This document shows, piece by piece, positions 17,298-26,673 of a stretch of DNA of 64,000 nt. Position 1 is the first letter of the stretch. Every line of letters begins with the position of its first letter. Where the stretch lies: NCBI RefSeq assembly GCF_004339095.1, contig NZ_SMGQ01000017.1, positions 1-64,000 of the forward strand, in the 5' to 3' direction. The position numbers and the translations under genes are program-made. The stretch comes from Natranaerovirga hydrolytica (GTDB taxonomy: Bacteria; Bacillota; Clostridia; Lachnospirales; DSM-24629). The notes beneath the pieces are model-generated. The model searched no databases. It was not told the DNA's origin and saw only the letters and a list, made by a program, of their open reading frames with translations.

Positions 17298-18533
17298 TTA
17301 ATTTTCTAATCGAATGATGCTTAAAATTGTTTCATCGTCTGTGAGTTTTTTAAGTTGTTCAACTTTTTTATTCAAATTTCCTTCTGTCTCTTCTTCTGTT
17401 ATAATGGCAAATTCATCATTCAGTGTTTCTAATTGAATCACTTGAATGGCACCAAACAATTTTTGTACATTAGCATCTAAGTTTGAACTGCTTCCTTTTA
17501 TTCGAATAAAGTATTGAGCCGGTACTTTTTCTATTTCCATTAATCTCATTTTTTCAGTACTCCAAAAATACATGAGGTTTTTACCCATATGCTTTACTAA
17601 GTCAACTACATCTGCTACGACAGCACTTGCCGTTGGAAGTTTACCTGCACCTTTTCCATAAAACATAACATCACCAATAACATTTCCCTTAATTAAGATG
17701 GCATTAAATACGCCATGAACATTTGCTAATGGGTGCTCGCTCCCTAACATCATAGGTGCCACTCTTGCATAAATGTTATTGTCTATTTTTTTACTAGACG
17801 CTAATAACTTAATATCATAACCTAAGTATTTTGCATAAGCCATATCTTTGTCTTTTATCTTTGTAATACCTTCTGTATAAATGTCTTCATAATCGACTTG
17901 CATACCAAATGCCAAAGACGAAAGAATGGCTATTTTTCTACAAGCGTCGTGCCCTTCAATATCTGCTTCTGGATTTCTTTCAGCATATCCTTTATCTTGT
18001 GCTTCTTTTAATACATCGTCAAAATCTGAACCTTCAGATGACATTTTTGATAGTACAAAGTTTGTTGTACCGTTTAATATACCTGTTATTTCGTAGATTT
18101 CATCTGCTGTTAAGGATTCATTCAGTGGTCTGATAATAGGTATCCCACCACCAACACTGGCTTCAAAAAGAAAGCTTATGTTGTTATCTTTTGCAATTTG
18201 CAAAAGCTCTGCGCCATGTTTTGCAACCAATTCTTTATTAGATGTTGTAACACTTTTACCTTTTAATAAGGCTTTTTTAACAAATGTGTAGGCTGGTTCT
18301 ATACCACCCATCACTTCTACTATAACATCTACACTGTCATCATTAATAATGGTTTCATAATCATGGACGATTAAATTTTGTATTGGGTCATCTGGAAAAT
18401 CTTTTTTGTCCAATACGTATTTGACATTAATTTCTTTTCCTGCTTTTTTTTCTATACTTCTTTTATTTGTGTTTAATACTTCTACCACTCCAGAACCTAC
18501 TGTTCCGTATCCTAATATGGCAATATTGACCAT
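17298..18533 (-). CDS. hom: Homoserine dehydrogenase
   Basis: A 411-residue NAD(P)-dependent enzyme reducing aspartate semialdehyde to homoserine. Visible: the Rossmann motif ILGYGTVGSGV, TSNKELVAKHG, EASVGGGIPIIRPL, the GILNGTTNFVLSKM catalytic region and a C-terminal ACT domain (about 335-411). The ATG at 18533 follows GGGAG by eight bases; an upstream in-frame GTG at 18542 lies inside that site. The start is 6 nt past the ACT-protein stop, indicating one operon. Confidence 0.96.
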   Translation of the reverse strand: MVNIAILGYGTVGSGVVEVLNTNKRSIEKKAGKEINVKYVLDKKDFPDDPIQNLIVHDYETIINDDSVDVIVEVMGGIEPAYTFVKKALLKGKSVTTSNKELVAKHGAELLQIAKDNNISFLFEASVGGGIPIIRPLNESLTADEIYEITGILNGTTNFVLSKMSSEGSDFDDVLKEAQDKGYAERNPEADIEGHDACRKIAILSSLAFGMQVDYEDIYTEGITKIKDKDMAYAKYLGYDIKLLASSKKIDNNIYARVAPMMLGSEHPLANVHGVFNAILIKGNVIGDVMFYGKGAGKLPTASAVVADVVDLVKHMGKNLMYFWSTEKMRLMEIEKVPAQYFIRIKGSSSNLDANVQKLFGAIQVIQLETLNDEFAIITEEETEGNLNKKVEQLKKLTDDETILSIIRLEN

Positions 18534-18538
18534 TAAAA

Positions 18539-18982
18539 TCACTCCCTAGATAATATTTTTATTCCATGTACACCGTCTAATGCTTCTACACTTGCAATTA
18601 TTTTCTCAATGTCTCCTGTTGATGGCAGTACTTCTACACTTATGGTTAAGTTTGCCACACTATTAATGGGAATACTTTGATGTATGGTTAGTATGTTGGC
18701 ATTCTCATCTGCGATGGTATTTAAAACTCTTGCTAACAAACCTGGTTTATCATTTATTTTTAATCCTATTGTTATAGTCTTCCCTCTTGCATTATCATAA
18801 AACGGAAAAATTGTATCTTTATATTTATAAAAGGAACTTCTGCTGATTCCTACCTTTTCAACAGCCTCTTGTATGGTCATTGCTTCTTCCGATTCTAATA
18901 ACTTTTTTGCCTCTACAACTTGTAAAAAAACATCTGGCAATGCTTTCTTTTTTATAATATAATAACTGACGTTATCTGACAT
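18539..18982 (-). CDS. ACT domain protein of the UPF0735/PheB type
   Basis: A 147-residue regulatory protein. The N-terminal half carries a helix-turn-helix-like stretch (TIQEAVEKVGISRSSFYKYK, about 36-55), the C-terminal half an ACT domain (KINDKPGLLARVLNTIADENA onward) that probably binds an amino acid. Homologues are commonly encoded just before hom, as here, and may sense threonine or another aspartate-family product. It could act on DNA or on enzyme activity; the sequence does not decide. Confidence 0.85.
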   Translation of the reverse strand: MSDNVSYYIIKKKALPDVFLQVVEAKKLLESEEAMTIQEAVEKVGISRSSFYKYKDTIFPFYDNARGKTITIGLKINDKPGLLARVLNTIADENANILTIHQSIPINSVANLTISVEVLPSTGDIEKIIASVEALDGVHGIKILSRE

Positions 18983-19034
18983 TTAAACACCTGCCTTTGT
19001 TTTTCTATTACATACATATGTTTTTCTTAGAAAG

Positions 19035-19063
19035 ATGTTACCATAGTTCATCCTTTTTTGCAA
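19035..19063 (-). promoter_or_regulatory. Candidate promoter of the threonine-branch operon
   Basis: Minus-strand TTGCAA (19058-19063), a 17-nt spacer and TAACAT (19035-19040) lie about 50 nt before the ACT-protein start and just after the cheW terminator. Both hexamers deviate from consensus. Confidence 0.4.
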
Positions 19064-19090
19064 TGCTTTTTTGCTTTGTTTTTTAATAAG

Positions 19091-19178
19091 TGCATAAAAA
19101 AACAGCCCATAGTCTTATGATTTTATAAACCACTTAAAATTAAATGGTAAAAAACATGAGCCTATAGCCTGTTTATGC
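19091..19178 (-). terminator. Terminator after cheW
   Basis: A long imperfect hairpin: TGCATAAA..ACAG..CATAG near 19091-19112 pairs with CTATAG..CTGT..TTTATGCA at 19162-19178. On the minus strand the lower arm contains a run of seven T. It ends the secA-prfB-cheW transcript. Confidence 0.65.
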
Positions 19179-19216
19179 AGTTTAAAATGGTATTTCATCA
19201 TTTGCTTAACTTTTTT

Positions 19217-19684
19217 TTATTGTTTACTTTCTTCCAACGCCTGTTCTAATTCTTTTTGTTCTTCTTCACCAATTAATTGATCCACATCTAATAATATAAC
19301 CATTCTATCGTCTACTTTTGCAAGACCTTGTATGTAATGTCTGTTAATTCCCGCTACTATTTTAGGTGTGTTTTCAATATTTTCCTCTTCAATGTTTAAA
19401 ATTTCTTGAACGGCGTCTACTACAAAGCCAACTTTCATATCATTGGTATACGTTACAATGATTTTTGTATGTTCATCATTAGCTTTTTGAGATAAATTAA
19501 AGCGTTTTCTAAGATTGTAAATAGGTAATGCTTCACCTCTTAGATTAATGACCCCTTCCACATATTCTGGGGTATTGGGTATTTTGACAACGGATTGGTA
19601 CTTTTCAATAACAAATACTTTAATGATGTCTATCCCAAATTCTTCTTTCCCAATGTTAAAGACCACTTGTTGTACAACACTCAT
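19217..19684 (-). CDS. cheW: Chemotaxis coupling protein CheW
   Basis: A 155-residue single-domain CheW that links chemoreceptors to CheA. Visible: VVFNIGKEEFGIDIIKV, the receptor/kinase interface VEGVINLRGEALPIYNLRKRF and the C-terminal DVDQLIGEEE. AAAGGAGTG precedes ATG. It is solitary, 18 nt after prfB and before a terminator, so it probably shares the prfB message; no cheA or cheY is nearby. Two chemoreceptors are encoded at 41.7 and 49.3 kb and may use it. Confidence 0.93.
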   Translation of the reverse strand: MSVVQQVVFNIGKEEFGIDIIKVFVIEKYQSVVKIPNTPEYVEGVINLRGEALPIYNLRKRFNLSQKANDEHTKIIVTYTNDMKVGFVVDAVQEILNIEEENIENTPKIVAGINRHYIQGLAKVDDRMVILLDVDQLIGEEEQKELEQALEESKQ

Positions 19685-19702
19685 TTTATCACTCCTTTTT
19701 TG

Positions 19703-20810
19703 TTAATTTTTATTAAGCCATTTTAAATATTCATTTATAAATAAATCTATGTTTCCATCCATCACGCTAGATACATTGCCTGTTTCTGTATTGGTTCTAT
19801 GGTCTTTTACCATATTGTATGGATGCATAACATAAGATCTTATTTGACTACCCCAACCAATTTCTTTGACTTCACCTCTAATGCCTTCTAATTTACTCAT
19901 ATTTTCTTGTTGCTTTATTTCAAATAATTTGGCTTTGAGCATTTTTAAAGCTCTGTCTTTATTTTTATGCTGTGATCTTTCATTTTGGCATTGTACCACA
20001 GTATTAGTGGGTAAGTGAGTGATTCGTATTGCTGAGTCAGTGGTATTAACATGTTGACCTCCTGCACCACTTGCTCTATAAGTATCAATTCTTATTTCTT
20101 CTGGATTAATCTCTATATTGTCATCATCATCTATTTCTGGTAAGACATCACAAGATGCAAAAGATGTATGTCTTCTTCCAGATGAATCGAAAGGCGAAAT
20201 TCTAACCAATCGATGAACACCTTTTTCTGATTTTAAATAACCATAGGCATTTTCTCCATTGATTTGAATGGTAACTGATTTTACGCCTGCTTCATCTCCA
20301 TCTAGGTAATCTAACATTTCAACAGAATAACCTCTTTTTTCTGCCCACCTGGTGTACATTCTGAGTAGCATATTTGCCCAGTCACAAGACTCTGTTCCAC
20401 CAGCACCAGCATGTAGGGATACGATAGCATTTTTAAAGTCGTATTCACCTGACAATAGTGTTTGTATTCTTAGGGATTCATAATTGTTTATAAAAGTTTT
20501 TAAATGCTCTTTCACTTCTAAAATTAAGTCTTCATCTTGTTCTTCTATTCCCATTTCAATTAATGTTTCCACATCTTCATAAGCATTGATTAACGTTTCA
20601 TATGCTCCTACTTCATCTTTTAATGCTTTTATCTTTTTTAACACTTTTTGAGAGTTTTCTTGATCTGACCAAAACTCTGGGGCACTAGACTCTTTTTCTA
20701 ATGCTTTTATTAAATCTCTTTTACTTTCTAAGTCAAAGAGATTCCCTCATCTCTTCTAAAGGTTCTTTATATTCATTTAAAGTTGTTTGTAATTGTTCTA
20801 ACTCTAACAT
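19703..20810 (-). CDS. prfB: Peptide chain release factor 2, programmed +1 frameshift
   Basis: RF2 reads UGA and UAA stops. It is encoded in two frames: codons 1-25 run from ATG at 20810 to CTT (20738-20736), followed by in-frame TGA at 20735-20733. Skipping T20735 continues with GAC in the +1 frame to the stop at 19703, giving about 368 residues. The slip site AGG GAA TCT CTT TGA C keeps the layout of the classical one, with an AGGG element upstream. The SPF recognition tripeptide (RISPFDSSG) and GGQ motif (SGAGGQHVN) are intact. GAGGTG precedes ATG. It follows secA and leads into cheW. Confidence 0.96.
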
Positions 20811-20854
20811 CCTTTACACCTCTTTTTTAGTTTGTTTGTGGTTAATTTTTAAAT

Positions 20855-20902
20855 AAGGACTGTCTTTATTGTAACCCTTTATTTACAACAATGACAGTCC
20901 TT
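20855..20902 (-). terminator. Hairpin between secA and prfB
   Basis: AAGGACTGTC pairs with GACAGTCCTT, with inner TTGT/ACAA pairing. On the minus strand the trailing sequence is only moderately T-rich, so termination may be partial, with some read-through into prfB. Confidence 0.55.
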
Positions 20903-20929
20903 CTAGTGTTCTTATATTGGAAGTGTTAT

Positions 20930-23500
20930 TTATCTACCACAACAGTACTTATATTTTTTACCACTTCCACAAGGGCAAGCATCGTTTCTTCCAACTTTTT
21001 CAGCCGTTCTTTTATATGGTTTTTTAGATGAACTGTCATTGCCTCTATTGGTTGACGTTACTTTTGCAACTCTTTCTCTTTCTACTTTTTGTTCAACTTT
21101 AATATTAAATAGTATTTTAACTGTATCTTCTTTGATGTTTTTACTCATTTCATCAAACATTTCATATCCTGCAAATCGGTATTCTAATAGAGGATCTCTT
21201 TGTCCATAAGCTCTTAATCCAATACCTTGTCTCATTTGATCCATATTATCAATATGATCCATCCATTTTCTATCAATAACTTTTAATAGCACAACTCTTT
21301 CAATTTCTCTAATTTGTTCTGGATCTTCAAATTCTTTTTCTTTTCCTTCGTACAGTTCAATTGCTTTTTCTTTAAGCTTTTTAATCAATTGTTTTTTATT
21401 GATGGTTTCTTTTTCTTTTTCATCCAGTTCTATGCCGTTAAAGGGAATAATGTTTTCTAAGTGCTCTCTTAAACGATAAATATCCCACTCTTCTGGTAAT
21501 TGGTCTTCTCCAATATGAAAATCTATAGCACCTTCTACGATATCTTCAATCATTTTTAAGATGTAGCTTCTCATATTATCCCCATCTAATACTTTTAATC
21601 TTTCTTCATATATAATTTCACGTTGCTCATTCATCACTTTATCATATTCTAATAAATGTTTACGTATTGCAAAGTTATTGCCTTCCACTTTCTTTTGAGC
21701 TTTTTCTATGGCATTGCTTAACATTTTATGTTGAATGGGCTCTCCTTCAGGTAATTTTAATGTATTAAACATTGTTGTTAATCTTTCAGAGCCAAATAGT
21801 CTCATTAAATCGTCTTCAAGACAGATGTAGAATCTTGATTCACCTGGATCCCCTTGACGACCTGCACGACCTCTTAACTGGTTGTCTATACGTCTGGATT
21901 CATGTCTTTCTGTCCCTACGATTTTTAATCCGCCTAGTTCTGTAACACCTTCACCTAATTTAATATCTGTACCACGACCAGCCATATTTGTAGCAATGGT
22001 TACTGCTCCTTTTTGTCCTGCTTCTGCTACAATTTCAGCTTCTTTTTCATGAAACTTCGCATTTAATATTTTATGCGCCACGCCTCGACGTTTTAATAAT
22101 TTGCTCAATTCTTCTGAGTCATCGATTGTAATGGTACCTACTAAAACAGGCTGTCCTTTATCGTATGCTTCTTTAATCTCATCGGCTGCTGCATTGTATT
22201 TTTCATCTTTTGTTTTGTATACCACATCTGCGTTATCAATTCTAACAACAGGTTTGTTAGTTGGTATGGCAATAACGTCCATATTGTATATTTCTCTAAA
22301 TTCTTCTTCTTCTGTTTGGGCTGTACCTGTCATACCAGACTTTTTATTGTATTTGTTAAAGTAATTTTGGAAAGTAATGGTTGCAAGGGTTTTGCTTTCT
22401 TTTCTGACTTCTAATCCCTCTTTTGCCTCAATGGCTTGATGAAGACCTTCAGAATACCGACGCCCTGGCATCAATCGTCCTGTAAACTCATCTACAATTA
22501 CAATTTCTCCATCATTTATAACATAGTCTTGGTCTTTATGCATTAGATTATGCGCTTTTAAAGCCGTAATCACATGGTGTTGTACTTCCATATTTTCAGG
22601 GTCTGCAAGATTTTCTAGTTTAAAGTAGCTTTCTACTTTTTTAATGCCTTCGTCGGTTAAGTTAATGGATTTTGCTTTTTCATCAACGACAAAATCCCCT
22701 TCTTCTTTTATTTCTTCTTGTAGAATAGCTGACATCTTGGTCATTTCACCAATAATTCTACCTTTTTGTAGTCTTCTTGCTAAAAAGTCTGCTGCTGTAT
22801 ATAAGCTTGTGGATTTATTGGTAGAACCAGAAATAATCAATGGTGTTCTTGCCTCATCAATTAATACAGAGTCAACCTCATCAATAATGGTAAAGTTTAA
22901 GGTTCTTTGAACTCTTTCTTCTTTATAAACCACCATATTATCTCTTAGATAATCGAATCCATATTCGTTATTGGTTCCATAAGTAATGTCACAGTTGTAA
23001 GCTTCTCTTCTTTCTTTATTCTCCATTCCATTGGTAATAACGCCTACTGTTAAACCTAAGAATTCATGTACCTCACCCATCCACTGAGCATCACGTGTTG
23101 CCAAGTAATCATTAACGGTTACAATGTGTACACCTTTGCCTTCTAATGCATTAAGATACGCAGGTAATGTTGATACCAATGTTTTACCTTCACCTGTTCT
23201 CATTTCTGCTATTCTACCTTGATGCAAAATGATACCACCTATTAATTGTACTGGATAATGACGCATTTCTAATACTCTTTTGGATGCTTCTCTTACCACT
23301 GCAAATGCTTCTACTAATATATCATCTAATGTCTCGTTATTTTTTAAACGCTCTTTAAACTCTGCTGTCTTATCTTTTAATTGTTCATCAGATAATTTTT
23401 CCATTTGGCTTTCTAGTTCTTCTATTTGATTAACCAAGGGCATGATTCTTTTTATCTCACGCTCACTATAGGTACCAAATACCTTCTCAATGAGTTTCAT
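20930..23500 (-). CDS. secA: Preprotein translocase motor ATPase SecA
   Basis: An 856-residue SecA, the ATPase that drives proteins through SecYEG. Visible: [17 protein letters not shown] (Walker A), [19 protein letters not shown] (Walker B), the [13 protein letters not shown] and [17 protein letters not shown] helicase motifs, and a C-terminal zinc SEC-C motif [15 protein letters not shown]. The start is the ATG at 23500 after GGAAGGTG; a TTG at 23518 lies within the leader and is not used. prfB follows, as in many Firmicutes. Confidence 0.97.
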   Translation of the reverse strand: MKLIEKVFGTYSEREIKRIMPLVNQIEELESQMEKLSDEQLKDKTAEFKERLKNNETLDDILVEAFAVVREASKRVLEMRHYPVQLIGGIILHQGRIAEMRTGEGKTLVSTLPAYLNALEGKGVHIVTVNDYLATRDAQWMGEVHEFLGLTVGVITNGMENKERREAYNCDITYGTNNEYGFDYLRDNMVVYKEERVQRTLNFTIIDEVDSVLIDEARTPLIISGSTNKSTSLYTAADFLARRLQKGRIIGEMTKMSAILQEEIKEEGDFVVDEKAKSINLTDEGIKKVESYFKLENLADPENMEVQHHVITALKAHNLMHKDQDYVINDGEIVIVDEFTGRLMPGRRYSEGLHQAIEAKEGLEVRKESKTLATITFQNYFNKYNKKSGMTGTAQTEEEEFREIYNMDVIAIPTNKPVVRIDNADVVYKTKDEKYNAAADEIKEAYDKGQPVLVGTITIDDSEELSKLLKRRGVAHKILNAKFHEKEAEIVAEAGQKGAVTIATNMAGRGTDIKLGEGVTELGGLKIVGTERHESRRIDNQLRGRAGRQGDPGESRFYICLEDDLMRLFGSERLTTMFNTLKLPEGEPIQHKMLSNAIEKAQKKVEGNNFAIRKHLLEYDKVMNEQREIIYEERLKVLDGDNMRSYILKMIEDIVEGAIDFHIGEDQLPEEWDIYRLREHLENIIPFNGIELDEKEKETINKKQLIKKLKEKAIELYEGKEKEFEDPEQIREIERVVLLKVIDRKWMDHIDNMDQMRQGIGLRAYGQRDPLLEYRFAGYEMFDEMSKNIKEDTVKILFNIKVEQKVERERVAKVTSTNRGNDSSSKKPYKRTAEKVGRNDACPCGSGKKYKYCCGR

Positions 23501-23696
23501 TGTATTTTCACCTTCCAAATCTTGTTAACAATCTATGGATTTTATATTCAAATTTTATTTTAACATTTAAGTTATTAGTATTCAATAGTTTTATTTTTAT
23601 CCTTTATTATCTATATAACACTTTATTTTATGGGATATTATATATGCCCATCTAACACTTTCAGGGACATTCATTTTTTTATTCTTAAGCATTTTA

Positions 23697-23719
23697 AAAG
23701 CCCTCATATAGAGGGCTTA
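23697..23719 (-). terminator. Terminator after hpf
   Basis: AAGCCCTC/GAGGGCTT with loop ATATA and flanking TTTTAA, starting 2 nt after the hpf stop codon on the minus strand. Confidence 0.8.
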
Positions 23720-23721
23720 TT

Positions 23722-24249
23722 TTAAAATTCTGGTTCAATTAATCCATAATTATTATCTTTTCTTTTATATACAACATTTACTTCGTTGGTTTCACTATTT
23801 CTAAATACGAAAAAGTCATGTCCTAATAATTCCATTTGGAAGCAAGCTTCTTCTTCATCCATTGGTTTAATGGCAAATTTCTTGGTTTTAATTATTTTTA
23901 ATTCTTCTTCTTGCAAATCATCTGTTTGTAAGAATTCGGTTTTAAATGATCCACCTGAACGATGCTTGTCTACTAATTTCTTTTTGTACTTAACCAGTTG
24001 TCTTTCTATCTTATCCACAACTTTATCAATAGCAGCATACATATCAAATTCTTCTTCTTCTGCTCTAATGATTTGACCTTTCACAGGAATCGTTACTTCT
24101 ATTCGTTGTCTTTCTTTTTGAACACTTAGAGTAACTTTAGCCTCTGTGTCAGGAGTAAAAAAGCGCTCTAACTTTTCTAATTTCTCTTCAATGACGTTTT
24201 TTAATGCAGCCGTTGTTTCGATATTCTTTCCACTAATTATAATGCGCAT
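23722..24249 (-). CDS. hpf: Long-form ribosome hibernation promoting factor
   Basis: A 175-residue long HPF (YvyD type) that pairs 70S ribosomes into inactive 100S dimers. The N-terminal RaiA-like domain (about 1-100: IISGKNIETTAALKNVIEEKL, EEFDMYAAIDKVVDKIERQL) is joined to the C-terminal dimerisation domain (about 118-175: FAIKPMDEEEACFQMELLGH, FVFRNSETNEVNVVYKRKD). GAGGAG precedes ATG. The gene is monocistronic with its own terminator and a sigma-H-type promoter upstream, which fits stationary-phase use. Confidence 0.95.
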   Translation of the reverse strand: MRIIISGKNIETTAALKNVIEEKLEKLERFFTPDTEAKVTLSVQKERQRIEVTIPVKGQIIRAEEEEFDMYAAIDKVVDKIERQLVKYKKKLVDKHRSGGSFKTEFLQTDDLQEEELKIIKTKKFAIKPMDEEEACFQMELLGHDFFVFRNSETNEVNVVYKRKDNNYGLIEPEF

Positions 24250-24303
24250 AATATCAACTCCTCGTTATGTTATCAATAAGAGATATAGTATCTCTATATT
24301 GTA

Positions 24304-24332
24304 TTATTCTATACAAAATGTCATTTTCCTTT
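24304..24332 (-). promoter_or_regulatory. Sigma-H-type promoter of hpf
   Basis: On the minus strand AAAGGAAAA (24324-24332), an 11-nt spacer and ATAGAATAA (24304-24312) fit the RnAGGAwWW-N11-RnnGAATWW consensus of Bacillus sigma-H at every fixed position. It lies 55 nt upstream of the hpf start. In B. subtilis the orthologue yvyD is known to have sigma-H and sigma-B promoters. Use of the site here is inferred. Confidence 0.6.
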
Positions 24333-24333
24333 T

Positions 24334-24621
24334 TTTAAAATAAATTTTTTTACATTTTATTTTTTCAACATGTTTGTCTACATAATCTTTGTGGATAATG
24401 TGTATAACTTTGTTAATAACTTATATTATAATATTTTTCATCTTTTTCTATGTGGATTAAATGTGTTTTTGTTAATATTATGTTAACTTTTTAGGGTTTT
24501 TTGTAATTATTATTACCATTTTTTTAAGATTTTTGTAAAAACTTATCGGTTATCTTGTTTTTATGTAAGACATTTTTATGGATTTGAAGATTTTTAAATA
24601 TAAAAGTTAGCTCATTTTTAT
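24334..24621. other. AT-rich non-coding stretch upstream of hpf
   Basis: Very AT-rich DNA with T- and A-runs. Both strands were scanned by eye; no gene, RNA or clear additional promoter is supported. It lies between the hpf promoter and repeat copy 3. Confidence 0.5.
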
Positions 24622-24727
24622 ATATTAACTCAACTTACATCTCTTACTGGCGTAAGAGACACAAGTTTCAATGAAAGTTCTATCTCCAAATTTTTGCAAG
24701 CAAGTTTACAGATAGAACTTTCATATT
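24622..24727 (+). repeat. Dispersed two-hairpin intergenic repeat, copy 3
   Basis: Hairpin 1 is CATCTCTTAC-TGGC-GTAAGAGACACAAG. Hairpin 2 has a perfect 13-bp outer stem, GAAAGTTCTATCT/AGATAGAACTTTC, around the centre CCAAATTTTTGCAAGCAAG, and ends in ATATTA. It lies between the hydrogenase terminator and hpf. Confidence 0.85.
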
Positions 24728-24753
24728 ATGAAGTCATTAACTTTTCTATTCAT

Positions 24754-24813
24754 TAAAAAAGGTTCTATAATAAGTCTTTGATGTTAAATCACCTTAACTT
24801 TTATTATAGAACC
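24754..24813 (-). terminator. Terminator of the hydrogenase operon
   Basis: AGGTTCTATAATAA pairs with TTATTATAGAACCT; the loop holds a second small inverted repeat (GTTAA/TTAAC). On the minus strand it is followed by TTTTTT. Confidence 0.85.
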
Positions 24814-24880
24814 TGTATTCCTATGAAAATATAATTTTTAAACTTGTTGGCAAAGATTTCTTTTCTATTTATATATGGAA

Positions 24881-26641
24881 CTAATATTTTTCTTTAAAGG
24901 CATAATGGGTGTGTAATAAGTGATGGGCTTTTTCTCCCATTGGTTTACCTAAATAGGTTTCATATAGTTCTTTTACTGCAGGATTTTCATGGGATTTTCT
25001 GATTGTTATATTTTTTTCTTCTGAGTAAATTGATGCAATACGTTTTTTGAGTATATTAACGTCTCCATGGTGATAGGGTTGACCTGCTCCCCCTATACAT
25101 CCTCCAGGACAAGCCATAACTTCTATAACATGGAGGTTTCTTGGATTGCCTTCTTTGATTTCATCTAATAATTTTCTTGCGTGAGATAATCCGTGGGCAA
25201 TGCCTACATTTAAGGTAATTTCACCCATATCTACTTGTGCAACTCTCAGTCCGTCAAATCCTCTTACTTGCTCAAATTCTAATTTTTCTAGTGTTTCACC
25301 TGTTTTGGTTTCATATGCCGTTCTTAAAGCTGCTTCTAAAACACCACCAGTAACACCAAAAATAAGCCCCGCTCCCGTTGATATCCCTAATGGGTTATCG
25401 TATGATTCTTTTTCTAATTCTGCTATATTGATATTGGCTCTTTTAATTAAATGTGCCAATTCTCTTGTGGATAAAACTACATCAACATCTGGGTTCCCCT
25501 CTACACTAAATTCATCCCTAGATGCTTCAAACTTTTTAGCCAAACATGGCATGATGGATACCACCATCATTTTTTCTCTTGGCACATTAAGTTTTTCTGC
25601 AAAATAAGTCTTAGCAATTGATCCAAACATTTGTTGTGGTGATCGTGCTGAAGATGGTATATCAATTAATTCTTCGTATTGGCTTTCTATAAAATTAACC
25701 CAAGCTGGACAGCAAGATGTTAGAATGGGTAAAGCCACTTCTTTACCATTAAGGTATTCTTCTAATCGGCCTAATAACTCTGTTCCCTCTTCCATTATGG
25801 TTAAATCTGCAGCAAAATCTGTGTCAAAGACGTAATCGAATCCTAAACGTCTTAATGCTGCTACCATTTCACCTGTAACAACGCTTCCTGCTTCGTAACC
25901 AAAGGCTTCTCCAAGAGCAACTCTTGTTGCTGGTGCCGTTTGCACAACTACGGTTGTATCTGGATCAGCTAAACCTTCAATGACTTTCCACGTGTTATCA
26001 TTTTCTGATAATGCGCCTACAGGACAGACGGCTACACATTGACCACAATGGGTACATACTGTGTTTTCTAATGGTTCATCAAATGCTGGTGCAACGACAG
26101 CATCAAACCCTCTATTAATACCTGATAATACGCCTACACTTTGAACATCGTTACACATTGTTTCACATCTTCTACACATAATACATTTATCCATTTCTCT
26201 TATAATAGAGGTGGTAAATTCTTTTTTATATGTAGACATAGCATCTCCAGTTATATTAATGTTTCTAATACCCATTTTTTCTGCTAAGTCTTGTAATTCA
26301 CATTCACCTGATTTTGAACAGGTTAAACATTCTTTTGGATGGTCTGATATAAAAAGTTCTACCACTGTTTTTCTTGCATTCAAAACCCTTATTGAATTGC
26401 TTTTTATGACCATACCATCAGTCACAGTAGTTGCACAAGCTGGTACTAAATTTCTTCTTCCTTCAACTTCTACTACACATACTCTACAAGAAGCCGATTG
26501 ATTGACCATCTTAATATCGTGTAAATCCAAATGACAGAGTGTTGGGATATGAATACCTAGTTGCTCTGCACCTTGAAGTATTGTACTGCCACTTGGTACA
26601 TTGATTTCTTTTCCATCTATGGTTATTTTTACTTCTGACAC
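24881..26641 (-). CDS. hndD: [FeFe] hydrogenase catalytic subunit, HndD type
   Basis: A 586-residue hydrogenase subunit that makes or uses H2. Domains in order: N-terminal 2Fe-2S ferredoxin (about 1-80), a His-Cys3 cluster domain (HPKECLTCSKSGECELQDL), two 4Fe-4S clusters (CIMCRRCETMC, CTHCGQCVAVCPVGAL), then the H-cluster domain with TSCCPAW, MPCLAKKFEA and ACPGGCIGGAGQPY, and the small C-terminal subunit domain. The start is GTG at 26641, supported by AAGGAG at nine to ten bases. It ends the hndA-B-C-D operon. With HndC it probably couples NADH and ferredoxin to H2 by electron bifurcation. Confidence 0.95.
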   Translation of the reverse strand: MSEVKITIDGKEINVPSGSTILQGAEQLGIHIPTLCHLDLHDIKMVNQSASCRVCVVEVEGRRNLVPACATTVTDGMVIKSNSIRVLNARKTVVELFISDHPKECLTCSKSGECELQDLAEKMGIRNINITGDAMSTYKKEFTTSIIREMDKCIMCRRCETMCNDVQSVGVLSGINRGFDAVVAPAFDEPLENTVCTHCGQCVAVCPVGALSENDNTWKVIEGLADPDTTVVVQTAPATRVALGEAFGYEAGSVVTGEMVAALRRLGFDYVFDTDFAADLTIMEEGTELLGRLEEYLNGKEVALPILTSCCPAWVNFIESQYEELIDIPSSARSPQQMFGSIAKTYFAEKLNVPREKMMVVSIMPCLAKKFEASRDEFSVEGNPDVDVVLSTRELAHLIKRANINIAELEKESYDNPLGISTGAGLIFGVTGGVLEAALRTAYETKTGETLEKLEFEQVRGFDGLRVAQVDMGEITLNVGIAHGLSHARKLLDEIKEGNPRNLHVIEVMACPGGCIGGAGQPYHHGDVNILKKRIASIYSEEKNITIRKSHENPAVKELYETYLGKPMGEKAHHLLHTHYAFKEKY

Positions 26642-26673
26642 GTTTACTCACTCCTTTTTATCAACTATTGGTA

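Noticed and set aside
18983-19034. Threonine attenuator or riboswitch before the ACT gene
   Set aside because: The leader is short and shows no regulatory peptide or T-box features.
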